Positions 10,373 through 21,788 of a stretch of 64,000 nt of DNA are shown here, piece by piece (the stretch's first letter is position 1; each line of letters opens with the position of its first letter). This stretch comes from Theristus sp. LFF4_11. Lineage: Eukaryota; Nematoda; Chromadorea; Monhysterida; Xyalidae. The stretch spans positions 16,201-80,200 of the forward strand of contig JASANC010001008.1 in NCBI GenBank assembly GCA_030248135.1, written 5' to 3'. Below the pieces are notes generated by a model. It searched no databases. It had not been told where the DNA came from and was given only the letters and a program-made list of their open reading frames with translations. Made by a program: the position numbers and the translations under genes.

Positions 10373-11640
10373 CAATGCATGCGTCACGTGGTCACCAACC
10401 AATTGATCACTTGGCTGCTTTTGAATTGGGTTCACTTCACACAGTCCACTACCAACCTGTTCGATTTCTTGTGTGCACAAATTGCCTGAAACGATTCCCG
10501 ACGTTTACTCTTGCCGTTTTCCGGTAGTTTGTTGTTTTGTTAAGCTGAATCGCTGATTCAGATTTTTTTCAGAAATGTAAATGACAACCGTAAAACAGTA
10601 ACGACAACCGATGTCGCTCGTCGCTGTCACATCTCTCGCTGGCAGTCAATCAGTTGCCGCAAAACGTTGGATTACGCTTCTGACGGATAGTGCAGTTTTT
10701 ATGTCTTTTCGTTCCATATCTTTGTTGTTGTTTAAGTTGAAAAGCTAAAAAAAATTCATAGGAATCAACAAAGGCCGCGGACCGGCTGACGATTGCTGTG
10801 ACAAAATGACACGATTGGCATGTTGACTTGATGACAGGATGACAGGCTTCGTTTAAATTGGCAGGATTCGATTGAAGCCTAACACGAATCAAGCCGGACA
10901 GAACGAGGGCTTGGCGTATTTGATTGATTTGATTCTTGGCGTGTTTGCAGTGTTTCACAGTTCTTGAAATAAAAAAACGGATGTTGCAAAGTATGACCAT
11001 TTTGTGTAGCAAAAAATATTTGTGAATACTTGTAGCAATAGTAGCTTTTGTAGTTTATGCGCAAACAATAAAGAAACTGTTCCTGAACCTCAGCAAGTTG
11101 TCTGCAAGTTGTTGTCATCAATCCACTGTTACTCCGATCTCCGATGCCGTCTTGATTTTTTGTTGTTTAGTTTATTAACAGAAGCCTCGTTTGCAAGAGC
11201 TTGGTTTTTTGCTTTGACTAAGGAACAGAATCAATAAGCAACGTTCGATAAAAAAATGAAGGGTGTTTTTCCAGTCGGCTGTTGAGACAATGGCTCGGTT
11301 TTTTTCACTTATCAACGAGCTAACATTTCGAAAACGCTGTCAACAAGCCCTTCAGACGCACGCGACGTCGGTATCAGAAAATAATGTTGGTTTCTTCGTC
11401 TTTCGCAGTTTGTGTGGTTTGGTTTTTTAGTTTAAACATTTTAGCACACTCCTGATCTGAAAAGAAATTTTTAAAGATCCTGGTTATGAATCGGTAAGTT
11501 TTGACGCGTTTGGAGCATGTTTTAATCGCACGGGGACTGAGTGCGGGTCAGCGAGTGTGTGCTGTGCGTGTGCTGCATGCTCATTGGAAAGTGCAGGTGC
11601 AGCACCTCCACACGTGCGCGTGCGTTTTGAATAAAGAAGC
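10373..11640. other. Unannotated stretch
   Basis: Moderately AT-rich sequence. Frames of 65-120 codons occur on both strands, but none shows a domain, biased codon use or convincing splice sites. I see no RNA gene and no clear repeat. Confidence 0.5.
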
Positions 11641-12125
11641 ATTACGCACGGTACTGGCTATTATCTATCTAAAAAAAAAAAATTTTAGCCAGCTATCTAT
11701 CTGAAAATTTTTGTCTTCGAAGACATAAAATAAGTCAATTTTTGACCAAAATTGACCTTTTTTGCTCGTAATTCTTGAAAATTTCGCTAATTTTAGGTAA
11801 AATACGCGTTTATACTTGATTTTTAGTGTATTTTTAGCATTATTTTGCTGTTTTTATAGCCTTTTAGCGTTTTAGCTATCTATCTATCAAATTTCAAAAT
11901 TTTGACCGGCCCCCCCCAAAGTCACATGGCCCGGTTGGCCCCCCCCCCGCGGCCCCCCCCCCCAAAATTTTCCAGCTATCTATCTATCTGGAAAGTTTGC
12001 TCCAGCTATCTATATCGGCCCCCCCCAACCCCCCGGCTCTGGAACAACCATGAGAACGAGGGGTTTCATTTGAGCCATCAATCAATCAGCGCGCTGCGAT
12101 AAAATTTGAGCGGACCCATATTTTG
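11641..12125. mobile_element. Degenerate G/C-run element plus foldback-arm remnant upstream of the SUV39H-like gene
   Basis: The stretch holds repeated CTATCTAT motifs, C runs of the G-tract type, and GGCTCTGGAACAACCATG. The last is the inverted form of the CATAGTTGTTCTAG junctions at 6140 and 63398. From about 12045 to 12125 it matches, inverted, the foldback arm seen at 3085-3170 and 4091-4200. Its end is only about 65 bp from the SUV39H-like start codon. Confidence 0.6.
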
Positions 12126-12189
12126 AAGGAGTACCCATATTTTGAAGGTGCGAGCTGAGCCGACCGCCGAGCAGAAAAATCATTCCATT

Positions 12190-15100
12190 ATGTCAAAAAA
12201 GTGCAATGAAGACGACCCGGATGTTTTCGAAGTGGAAACAATTTTGTCGCACAAATTCCAGGTATGAGAAGAAAGAACGACAGTAGTGTTCCAAAAGTAA
12301 ATCAACAAATCCGGATCAAAAATCAGTTGTTTGCAATTCCTTCAGTCATTCAGTGGCTAGTTTCGTACAGATGAGGAGTTTACGATTTGAGGATTTTTAC
12401 TCACTTTTTTGCTCTAACTACCCAAAAAACGGTTTTATAAAATTGAGTAGTGGTGAGGAGTTTTTTGAGGAGTGCATTTTACCGCGTGACATTTCAGTTA
12501 TTACTCCGTTTTACACTACTATCACTCCTCACTTTTTTTAAAACACGACTCAACGACTCCCTTCAAAAATTTCCCCCCTCGCTACTCAACACCTCACTCA
12601 CTTGTAATTTTCTCACCTTGTCAAAAGAACTGACCGCAGGGTGACATTTTGATGTACAAACTGAAATGGCTCGGCTATCCGATGGAAGAGTGCACGTGGG
12701 AGCGTGACGCCAATCTTGAATCACCCGATTTGCTCGCCGAATATTGGTGCATGAATGCGGCGTCGCTTGACACGTCCGTTCAGCGCGACAAGGTTCGTCT
12801 CGCTGTTCTTTTGCTGTGCGTTTGCACAATGAGAAATGAAGAAAATTGAATGATATTTTTCCGTGAATAAAACCGGTTTCATTTTCGAAAAAAAACCAAG
12901 CAAAACCAAGGAGCAAAAACTTTCAGAATGCATGGTACGGGTAAATGCTGAGTCAATACGATAGTTTTAATCAAAAATCGCTTGAACTGAACTGAACTCA
13001 ACTGAATATATATTTTCTAATCGTTTCACGTGAAGAGTATTGCAATGATAAACACGAATAAAACAGAACATCAGAAACAGCGCACTCTGATGAAACAACA
13101 AATATTCGATTTCGTGCAGGTATTCGGTAGTCATTACTTTTAAAATCTTGGTGATGGTGAAGTCGTGAAAGCAATGAGCTTGGTATTTTTTCCAGCGTGT
13201 AGTTGCCAAACGATTAGCTGATCTTCGTAATCCGCTTTGCAAGTCCGCACAGAACGATCGAAATCAAACACAATTGAATTTGTTTGACTAACTTCACAGT
13301 TTTGCCTTTTTTTGCAGACAGAGCAAGATCGAATGGACGCGAAACGCAATGAGCTTGCCGAGATTCTGGATCGATTTGCGACCGACTTTGGGCCGCACTC
13401 GGCGCAGGTAAGAAGAGTTGAATGAAGAGTCGTTGTCAAAACAAAAAACAGAAAATGTGCAAAACCGCTCGGGTTTAATTGTTACCAGACTCGCGCGACG
13501 GTATCGGGTACCGCCGGTGTGCAGCCCGCAAGAGCAAACTTTGCGAGTTTTGCTTCATTGCACCGGCTGCCTTGCAAATGGTGCACAGCCCCTACACCGG
13601 TGTCGTCAAAATGCCACGTCAAATGTCAATTTCTTGCGTGCAGCACACCGGTTTTTAGGGCTGCGCACATTGACACGCCACACCGTCCGCGAGCATGGTT
13701 GTTGCACTCGATCGTTTGGTATCATCAGCCGGGGACGTTTTTTTGCTCAAATGCTCTTGCTTCATAACACACCTAACAGAAGTCACAATTAGAACGTGTG
13801 CTTTTTGTCGCGTTTGAACAGTTAAAATTAACTGTGACAACATTTCATGCAAGCAAGAGTTTTGCGCTGTCTGCGCACGGTGCAAGTGGCGTGTTTTCTT
13901 ACAAAAGCAAGCTGTGCGGTTTAGTTGAGCAATCAAAAATCAAATCAAGAACGCCCGTTCTCAGCGACGTGGCGCGACGTTCAGCGAGTTTTCGGTCGCG
14001 TGGGCCTTGCACCAGCGGCATTTGCACGCGCAGGCCGTCCGCATCGGCGAAATTTGCCGGCGGGCGAAAGAGCCGCCGATTTTCGTCGAGAACAACGTTG
14101 ACAGCGAATTGTTGCCGTCGTTCGAATTTGTCACCGGCCTTGTGAACGTCAGTGAGCGGACAAAACACATAAAATTATTTTTTCTTATTCTTGGTTTTTG
14201 CGGCGTCATGAAAGTCGTCGTGCGCCGGTTGACCAGTGTCACGTCATAGCGTTGCCCAGAATTGTGCTCTGTCGAATAATGTGCAGTAGGCTCTCAGCAC
14301 GAAGTTCCATTGGGTCTATCCGTGGCTTTGCTTTTGAAATCGATTGTTGTTTTGAAAGTCCCACGGAGAAGTTATTCTGAGTGATTGCTGGCACTGCGGA
14401 AATCGCATCGCGATTCGTTGTGCCACTGTTGCTTTTTAACGCAGACATGCCACAGCGCGAGTGGCTCCGTCGACTCAGAAGCTACAGTGCCGTTCGAGCG
14501 TCCACTTCCACCGTGCACCGATCGGTGTCCGTGCGTGGCGTCGCCGCATCCACTGGATCACCTTCGCTGTCATTGTCTGCCCGAATACGCGCAAAACGCG
14601 AGACGATACAAACTGGACAGCGGCCACCTCGACTTGGACCAACCGCAACACTGCCCCATCATCGAGTGCTCGTCGCGGTTGGTTGGTGGTTTTGGTTTGT
14701 TTGTTTTTTTTTCCAGTTCCATCCAACTTCGCTGACATACCCGTGTGCGACGACGGCGCTGTGGTGGAGCGTGGAGCACGCGACTACTGCTGTTGTCTAA
14801 CGCTGTGCGTGATGCGGCAACTCAATTTTTGGCCGCAACATGCAGCACGCCACTACCACGGCACACCATCGGATGGGAATCACCGTGTGCCCACGCGCCA
14901 GCGGGGGGGGGGGGGGCTGCACTGCAGCGGGCGCCAGCGTCCGAGCGATCTGGGCGTGATGGAAGGACGTCCGGCCGGACTGACGCATGACACGGAGCAG
15001 CGGCGACAGTCAGCACAACACACCACGGCGGCATTCATTCTAGATTGCGTCGTGTTCATGGCATCATGTGCTGTGTCAGTTCCTTCATCGCTTTTGAATC

Positions 15101-17551
15101 GCAAAAAGCATCCGCTTCCAGTTGCAGGACGTCATAGATTTGTTCGAGTAAAAAGAAGAAAGAAAACACGATTGCTTGTTCAAGACCGCGTGAGAAAATG
15201 TCGAAAAAAGACACTAGTTTCTGCCATTTTGTGGTTGTGCACAAATCTTGTAAAAACAGATTGCACTTGAAATATTGCAACATGACATGGTACTTTCGGC
15301 CATGAACACGACGGTTTCTTGTTTCGCAAGTGATCTGGACAAGTGCGTACCGAATGCTGCTGCTCCGCAGGTGTGCGTGCAAGGCACAATGCTCGATCTC
15401 AGCCGTCGCGCGCCACGGCCGCCGCGTGCCGCTCTGCCTCTATCGAACGCGCAAATACGGATGGGGCGTGAAAAGCGTTGGAGAGATCGCGCCCGGTCAA
15501 CTGGTGACCGTACTTGGCGGCGAGGTTCGTACTCACTGCACAGCACATTTGTCGATGACCAATGCACTTTTGGTCCAGAGAGACGTGTTTTTTGCGCATG
15601 GACATGACTGATGGTGTGTGATGTGTCTGTGAATGCAACATCAGTGAGAACACACTCACGTGCGATGAACCGTATCGTTCACGTCGCTGGTTGTTTCGCT
15701 TCATGAACGCACGTGAGTCAAAACGATATGCGTTCTCATGCAAGAATGCGCCGAACGAGGCATGGATGTGTGCTGAACAAATCATGTCTCGATTCGGCCG
15801 AAGCTGAGCGGAATCGTACGCAAACAAGAGTTCAGAAGATTGTCGTTTTACAAGTCAATTACCATGCGTGTTCCATCCGTCTGCAACACACTTTTGAGTT
15901 GTTCCGTTCCGTTTCTTTTGCTGCACAGTTACGCTTCCTTAAACCTGTCACTTTTTTTCGCAGTATACAGAGCTCACGAAAGCAGAAAGAACGGCATCGG
16001 AGTTGCAACAAAAAACATTCGGTCACAAATAAGGGGTGATTGATTTCAACCGAACAAAAAATCAATACATTCGTTTTTCTTGCTGTGACTCACAGTTTCG
16101 CATGCTCTCTCTATTCTGCGAACAAAACGTGACAGTCTTGAAACGAACATGTTTTACCCAGACTGTTAGAACTGTCTGTGGTAAAGCACCGTCGGCAGTT
16201 CTGCCTGGTGTCCGTCGCACTGACGAGCCAGGGCGCGCACCGCGCGTATGCGTCTACCTGGCGAAACCGCAAACAGCGAACGTCATGTATTCTGCGAGCG
16301 CAAAAGAACAACGGAGCAATTCGCCAAGAATGTCGTTCACACAGCTGATCAACAGCGCGCAACTGGCGGAGCGCTCGGTTGCGCTCGGCTGGATCCGCGA
16401 CCACGAGGCCAGTCTGTTGCTGTTCGAGCTGGCCGGCGGCGGTGACCACGCCGCGTTCGCTGTCGACATGAACGCCAGCGCGAATGCGTTTCGATTCGTC
16501 AATCACAGTGTAAGGAAGCCAGATAACGGACGTAAGCGAACAATTCGTACTACGTGTTATTCGAATGCAGACAATTGAGTGAGCCTGCCAACTTGGTTTG
16601 ATTATTTTGTGATTAATATGATGAGCTTTTTTACATGTGCGTACGTGCTGTGTTGTGCGGGGTGCAACGAGATGCGTGCGAACACCAGTGCGGTGGCGGC
16701 TCGGTTCCCCGCACGCCCGCACCGCAACTCGGTGTTCAGCCTGAGAATCTCCTTGCGCAAGTCGGGCGCATCATCGACTTGGCGGGCGCCACGCCACTGT
16801 CTCGCAATGGATTCGCACGGGTCTCTCTAATCGGGACTGTGAAGCCGTGGCGCGTGCATGATTGATTGGCGCGCTCGCTGTGTTGTTCCATTACACAGTC
16901 AATCAGCATGCGCTCAAGAGACTCGACTCCACTCAAACGAGCCGACTCTCGTTTTTCCAGTGTCGCCCAAACCTGACGCTGCACTCGATCGTCGGCGACT
17001 TCGGCGATCGTGCACCGTCGTTTGCGTTGTTCGCGAATCGCGCCATACCGCCGGAGACGGAGCTGACGTTCGACTATGGAGTGCCGCCGATCGAACAGGA
17101 CGACTACAATCGACCGGACACGGACGATGAAAATGGTACGACTCCTGGTCGGTCGCAAGACCGCGCACGCCGTGTTAAGGCTGGCGGCTTCTTTTCCGCA
17201 ACGCACGCAGCACCCGGTTTGAAGGTCTTGGCGCGTCCTTGGCTGTTCGGTTCTGGCTTTTGGCTTTTAACAAGCATAAGCCAATGCATTTTGCAGTGGG
17301 AACCACATTTTGGGAGCGTTTATCGGCGACAGCTTCTTCTCGTCTAAACATTTTTCATTTTTTCCTTCTCAGAAAACCCGATGCACCTCGCGTCTCGGTC
17401 GAGCAACGAGAAACGCTGTGTAACGTCGCGACATCAGCAGAAATCGGCGAAAGCGGACAAATCGAAAACGGCGGCCGAACGTTTCCGAAAACAAAAGATG
17501 CCCTGTCTGTGCGGTCAGACCGGTTGTCGCCAAGTTTTGTATCGCTATTAA
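12190..17551 (+). CDS. SUV39H-like histone H3K9 methyltransferase (chromodomain + pre-SET/SET/post-SET), 9 exons
   Basis: By family, this nuclear enzyme methylates H3K9 and binds the mark with its chromodomain to nucleate heterochromatin. The exons are 12190-12261, 12640-12792, 13318-13407, 13965-14147, 14445-14677, 15371-15524, 16345-16509, 16961-17135 and 17373-17551. All junctions are GT-AG with matching phases and give about 467 aa; human SUV39H1 has 412. The chromodomain (about residues 13-65) shows EVETILSHKF and YKLKWLGYP...TWE. Cage positions read as F, W and Y, with F where HP1 has Y. IFVENNVDSELLPSFEFV precedes a Cys-rich pre-SET (about 168-255) with CTDRCPC, RCHC, ECSSRC and CKAQC. 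The SET domain carries YGWGVKS, VNHSCRPN (split by intron 7) and ELTFDYG with the catalytic-type Tyr near 389. The post-SET is CLCGQTGC near the C terminus. The ATG opens exon 1 just before the chromodomain; an upstream non-coding exon is possible. No key residue is missing. Confidence 0.92.
15942..16138. mobile_element. MITE with AACCTGTCAC ends, in SUV39H-like intron 6
   Basis: A segment of about 195 bp starts AACCTGTCAC and ends at a degenerate GTGACAG. Its interior (GCAG, acaga-rich, CGAAAG..GAA) matches copies at 47840-48030, 49040-49201 and 51054-51236. The internal TTTCGCAG looks like a splice acceptor, but no phase-compatible exon follows it. Confidence 0.65.
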
Positions 17552-18267
17552 AGAGTGTCGAAACAAGCTTGAACATTGGCCAGAAATTTACCACCCTGCT
17601 GTGACTACTGTACGGTTTCACTTGAACTTTACGGCCCATGGTGTACGGTTTCTCTAAAATTTTGCGGCCCACTACGTGCTATGCGGTTCTTCGATTACAT
17701 TACCGCCTACTGCGGGTGGTTTCTACCATATTCGGTCTCGAAACGATTTGACGTCACTCGTGATTGTCAGGGGAGTCTGCACAAACAAAGCTTTTCGACC
17801 GGTTTTTCTAACACGTCACGATCAAAGACCGTTGAGTACATGCATAGTTGAGATCGCATGCAGTAGAAACCGCGTTACTGGGGTTGAAAATTTTTGTCGT
17901 TCGACTGCTGTTCTCAGCGACAGTTCGATTCACATGGTCTCGACATTTTTTGCTAAACTGGTATTTTTTCAAATCGGTGCTGGAAATAATAGTGAAGGAC
18001 GAAATGTACAGTGAGTATCTCATGGTATCGCAAACATGAAGGCGTGAAACTGGATAAAAATGAAAAGAAATCTAAACAATATATACAATGTAAATGTTTT
18101 GCCGTCTCAACGATGGATCACTGCACTCTGACGCGGCGAAATGAATCACACACAAAGAAAAAACAATCTGCAGAAAAGAATGAAACTATGAATTATGGTG
18201 TTCGTGCTGAATTTCGGTTTTTGAAAAAGTCCATCAGTCTACGGCTGCCAGTCTGTCCGGCGGCGAC
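17552..18267. other. Intergenic stretch after the SUV39H-like gene
   Basis: It presumably includes the 3' untranslated region of the methyltransferase and that of the convergent minus-strand gene ending at 18268. No ORF with a recognisable domain is seen. Confidence 0.5.
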
Positions 18268-19655
18268 CTACGGCAGCGGCGGCTGCTGTTGCGGCGTTTG
18301 CTGCGCCTGTCGACGAGTCGCCCGCTGATAGCCGATCTTGATCTGCTCCACCAGGAATGAGAACAACACGATGAATCCCTTCGACGTCTCGTTGCGTGTC
18401 TTGCGGTTCATGTCCAATTTCGCGATCGACTCCTGTGTGTCATAATATTGTGCGGCGAACAGCTTGCTATTGCACCCTATACTGTGCTAACACGCGAGTT
18501 GGCAAACCTAAACGCCAGAGTCAGCCAGGTTCACACGCGACGCATGCGTTTCTGTGCGGGCATTGCTGCCGGTTTTAAACAGTCCAACTCGATAACATAT
18601 CCAACTAGCCGATTGGTTGGTAGTGCACGTGATGCGTGGATTCTATGCAAACAGAACTCCGCCTCAACAGCAATCGATGCACAGAATGCATGCATCAATC
18701 AATCAATCAGCTGGTTGGATCTGTTATTGAGTTCGACTGTAGAAGAGACTGTCCGGCACCGAAAGCAGTATACCGCACGTGACCGCGCAACCAATCAGCT
18801 GACAGTCTGTAAATTTGCGAGTTCGACCGTAGTGCACACACCTGCAAGTAGTCGCCGTAGACGTCGAACAGCGCCACAGTGAACGCGTGCGTCACCAGGT
18901 TCACGTGCATCTCGCCGACGTGCGCGCACTTCTCCGCCGTCACGTGCACGTCCTCGTCCAGATGACGCACGGCGAACTCGACCAGCTCGGCCATGAAGCG
19001 ACCGTGCGCCACCTGGTCGCGACGTCCGCCCGCCTGCCGAGAAGAAAAACTGGCGCTTTCTGCTGTGTGTTTGCAGTTGAAACGGTGACAACTCGGGCCT
19101 GCCTCGATGGTCAAGTGGTCTAAGGCGCTGGTCCGGAAAACCAGGCACGTGTGGGTTCGAATCCCACTCGAGGTTTCAAAACTTCCGATGATGTTTTTGC
19201 ATCTCTTTACAAAAATATAAGAACAGAAATCCCGTGCCAAAAGCAACACCTGTTTTTTTTAAACAACATACCGACTAAAAGGAAAACAACGTTGAACTTT
19301 TTGTTGAACTCTGATTGGTTACAGACTAAATATTGACCGTAAATCGTGGTTCCCCAAAATTCAGTCCGTTGAGTAACAAAAAACGACACCAACTTGAAAT
19401 GTGTCAATGACGGTCGATTTCGCCCAGACGTTCCGCGCAGTTGTGTTGCTTCGACTGAGTTGTCTAACAGAACAGAACAAACACTTGATTTTTGCTTTTT
19501 TTGTGAACGTTTTGTGTGGAAAACAATTTTTTTTCAAAAAGAGCGTGCAACCGAAAAAAAATGCAAGAATTGCGCATCCACCTGAACGTGTCGACGTAAT
19601 GCGCGATCTGCTGCGGTACAGTTATTCGAGTGACGGTCGTGTTCAAATGACGGGC
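18268..19655 (-). CDS. Unrecognised protein, last three exons visible
   Basis: Three minus-strand exons join in phase: 19655-19582 (tentative), 19033-18842 and 18432-18268 (stop TAG). Both junctions into the last two exons have good AG/GT signals, for example TTTCTTCTCGGCAG before 19033 and CAG/GTGTGT after 18842. The deduced C terminus is helical. It includes GRFMAELVEFAVRHLDEDVH, then HVNLVTHAFTVALFDVYGDY, then KLDMNRKTRNETSKGF, a hydrophobic FIVLFSFLVEQIKIGYQ and a Gln/Pro-rich tail. Third codon positions are strongly GC-rich, like the flanking genes. I do not recognise the family and assign no function. The 5' exons are not resolved: a frame at about 20140-20010 looks coding but does not join in phase. 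Confidence 0.55.
18572..18836. mobile_element. MITE cluster (CAGTC-AACTC ends) in the intron of the unrecognised gene
   Basis: The sequence from CAGTCCAACTCG to GAGTTCGACCGTA contains repeated ATCAGCTG and CCGATTGGTTGG blocks and an internal GAGTTCGACTGT end. It looks like two overlapping copies of the family whose best copy is 51956-52133. Confidence 0.55.
19101..19175 (+). tRNA. tRNA-like sequence, probably a pseudo-tRNA (Ser GGA-like anticodon)
   Basis: 75 nt fold as a cloverleaf. Acceptor GCCTCGA pairs with TCGAGGT (first pair G-U). The D arm GTC/GGC encloses AAGTGGTCTAA. The anticodon stem CTGGT/ACCAG has loop CCGGAAA, and the T arm GTGGG-TTCGAAT-CCCAC is perfect. Box A-like and box B-like (GGTTCGAATCC) motifs are present. 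Two oddities argue against function: position 33 is C instead of U, and there is no long variable arm, although the D arm and anticodon suggest a Ser/Leu type. It lies in an intron on the opposite strand of the host gene. Confidence 0.5.
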
Positions 19656-20581
19656 CTGCATGCACAAAAGTTGTTGTTGTGTGTGAGTAACCAACCGTGG
19701 TTATTCAAGAAAAAAGTAACACAGATTTTAAAAAAGATGGACAACCGAAAGTTTACTCATAACAATTTCTTGAGTATGACGTACACTGTTGAGTAATCAA
19801 TTTTCATCAGTGAATTGTCTTTTCTTTTGGCCTCGAGACTCACTGCGTTTGTACGCGCAGGGATAGAGAAACCGTTTCAGAAAAACCTTCAGTTTGAAGA
19901 TTCGAATATTTTCGCTTTAAACTGTCCGACTTTTTCCTAGTGCGTGAAACTTCGGTGTGTCTACAAATCTTTGTGAAACGATTTACAAAACACACGATGT
20001 ACCTGCAACGGGTTCAAGTGCAGTTTTTCAGCGAGCGTCGTCACTCGAGCGGAGGAGGACGGGACGCGGGACGAGAACGACCGCCGCGGTAGGCGTTCGG
20101 TGGCCGCCCCGGCCGCAAGTGAACTGGCCACTTTCAGCGGTCGATGCTGTGTGCGTGTAAAAAAGGGACCCGTGAGACGGTGTTTGCGTGGGGTACCGTG
20201 GTATGCGTGTAACAATGGATTTGTATACATAGGTACTGAAAAGTGATTTTTTGATTTCTGCTCAGAGGTTGCTCGTAATGAGTCGTTGTAGGTTCCTAAT
20301 CTTAAACCTAATCCTAGCGAAGCCTTTTTGATAAGGCGAAAATGATCAATTTAGTTTTTGCATTTTATTCTTTCGTTAAAAGGCAGGGGCCACCGCCACT
20401 GCACATGGACCTTTTTTAATAATGATGCATTACGGTAACAATGGACCCGTGAGACGGTGTTTGCGTGGGGTACCGTGGTGTGCTGTGTTGTCCGCACTGC
20501 GATTGTGGGAAAACGGTGAGAGGCACCGTACTGAGAATAAGACCACCTCTCTAAAGCAGCTGCTTTGTTGTTGTTGAAATT
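19656..20581. other. Unresolved stretch with a short direct duplication
   Basis: A GC-rich minus frame at about 20140-20010 (LAEKLHLNPLQ before a CAG/GTACAT donor) may be an upstream exon of the neighbouring gene, but it does not join in phase. A block of about 36 bp beginning GGACCCGTGAGACGG occurs at 20166 and again at 20444. Nothing else is recognised. Confidence 0.4.
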
Positions 20582-20750
20582 TTTAGGCGATGTTTTTAGC
20601 CAGGGCTAACCCAGAGAAGCGTACAGAACGCCATTGAGTAGGGCGCCCATCGAGTTTTCTCTGTCATTAAGTGCCCATACACCCCTCGGCGGGACTCGAT
20701 CCCCCGAGCGCACAGACTGTAGTCTAACGCACTACCACCAGGCCACGAGG
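20582..20750 (-). mobile_element. tRNA-derived SINE, copy 1
   Basis: On the minus strand it opens with a tRNA-like head (CCTCGTGGCCTGGTGGTAG, then a box B-like GGATCGAGTCCC and CCGAGG closing the acceptor). A unique body follows, then a tail GGGCTAACCCTGGC followed by TAAAAACATCGCC. The same head-body-tail order is found at 34525-34701, 39703-39881 and 40052-40205, which defines a SINE family of about 170 bp. Confidence 0.85.
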
Positions 20751-21189
20751 TTGACCAACTTGGTAACAAGCTTCTTCCAGAATTTTAGGTTTTAGCAAAC
20801 AAAAACCAACTTGGTACGGCTGCGGGGAGGTAGCGCGCTGCAGCGGTCTGCTCGTGCCGGCGTCGTCGTCGGTGCAGACTGCGGTGCGCTGAGGGGCACC
20901 GGTCGATGCGCCATCCACCAGCATTCGGCTGCTTTGTGTGCGACGTGTTCTGCGTTCACGGTGCACTTTTTTCACCCTTTTTTGTGTTTTTACATACAGT
21001 GTGCTCTTCATCTGATAAATGTTGCTGTGCCTTATGGCTTAATGCGACGGTGTGTGTGGTGTGGTACTCCACGGTACACCTTACATGGCACACCATGGTC
21101 ATTCACCTCTTCACTGATACTACAGTGTGCTGCTGGTTTGGTGAGTCTAGTAGTTTATAGCACTCTGAAGAGCTGATGATAGTCATAAT

Positions 21190-21422
21190 ACTAAGATAAT
21201 ATGGGCCGGATTTTTGAATTTGATGGGTTATTTTTGTTTTAAGATAGTAAATTAATTTTTAACATATTAAAAGAAATTTTTTAAAAATAATTTTTAAAAT
21301 GGGCAAAAAATTTAAGAAGAGAAAAAAATAAAAAAAAAAAAAAATTTTTTTTTAAAAAAAAAAAAAAAAATATTTTTTTAAAATTAAATTTTAAAAAAAA
21401 AAAAAATAAAAATTTTAAAAAA

Positions 21423-21458
<36 letters not shown>

Positions 21459-21788
21459 GGTTAAGGGGAAAAAAAAAAATAAGAAAAATTATGAATTAAT
21501 AAAAAAATTTTATTTTTTTTTTTTTGAAAAAAAAAAAACGATTTTTATAAAATGTTACTTTTTGTCATTTCAATTCAACTAACTTTAAAATCGTTTTACA
21601 TATTTTTAACGGAACAGCAATTAACCGATTGGTGTAAAAAGATTGTTTTTAAAAAGAGGGAAGGGGGGATAAAGAGCTCAAATTCAAAATGCAATGCATT
21701 TTAGCACGGTTCAAAAGGCCAAAATCCACTCAAAAATAATAATTGTATTATCAGCTAACCGTGCCGTAGGCACGGGTCAATTGGCTAG
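21190..21788 (+). mobile_element. Helitron-like 3' end and A-rich body
   Basis: The last 110 bp match the end of the 24436-26644 element. They include a CCGTGCC-GTA-GGCACGG hairpin followed nine bases later by CTAG at 21785-21788, with T as the next base, as expected for a Helitron 3' terminus. The body is almost pure A/T with long A runs. The 5' end is not certain; 21190 is a guess based on a degraded TAATACTAAGATAATA. Confidence 0.6.

Noticed and set aside
13519..13767. Extra SUV39H-like exon after 13407
   Set aside because: It is in phase, but the sequence does not resemble the family. The exon at 13965 joins exon 3 directly with a good acceptor.
16635..16865. Additional exon inside SUV39H-like intron 7
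   Set aside because: It looks open and GC-rich, but the flanking exons join directly as NHS-CRPN, so including it would break the catalytic motif.
18268..20160. Homeodomain assignment for the frame near 20.0-20.1 kb (LAEKLHLNPLQ)
   Set aside because: The fragment loosely recalls homeodomain helix 2-3, but no W-F-x-N-R helix follows in any phase-compatible exon.
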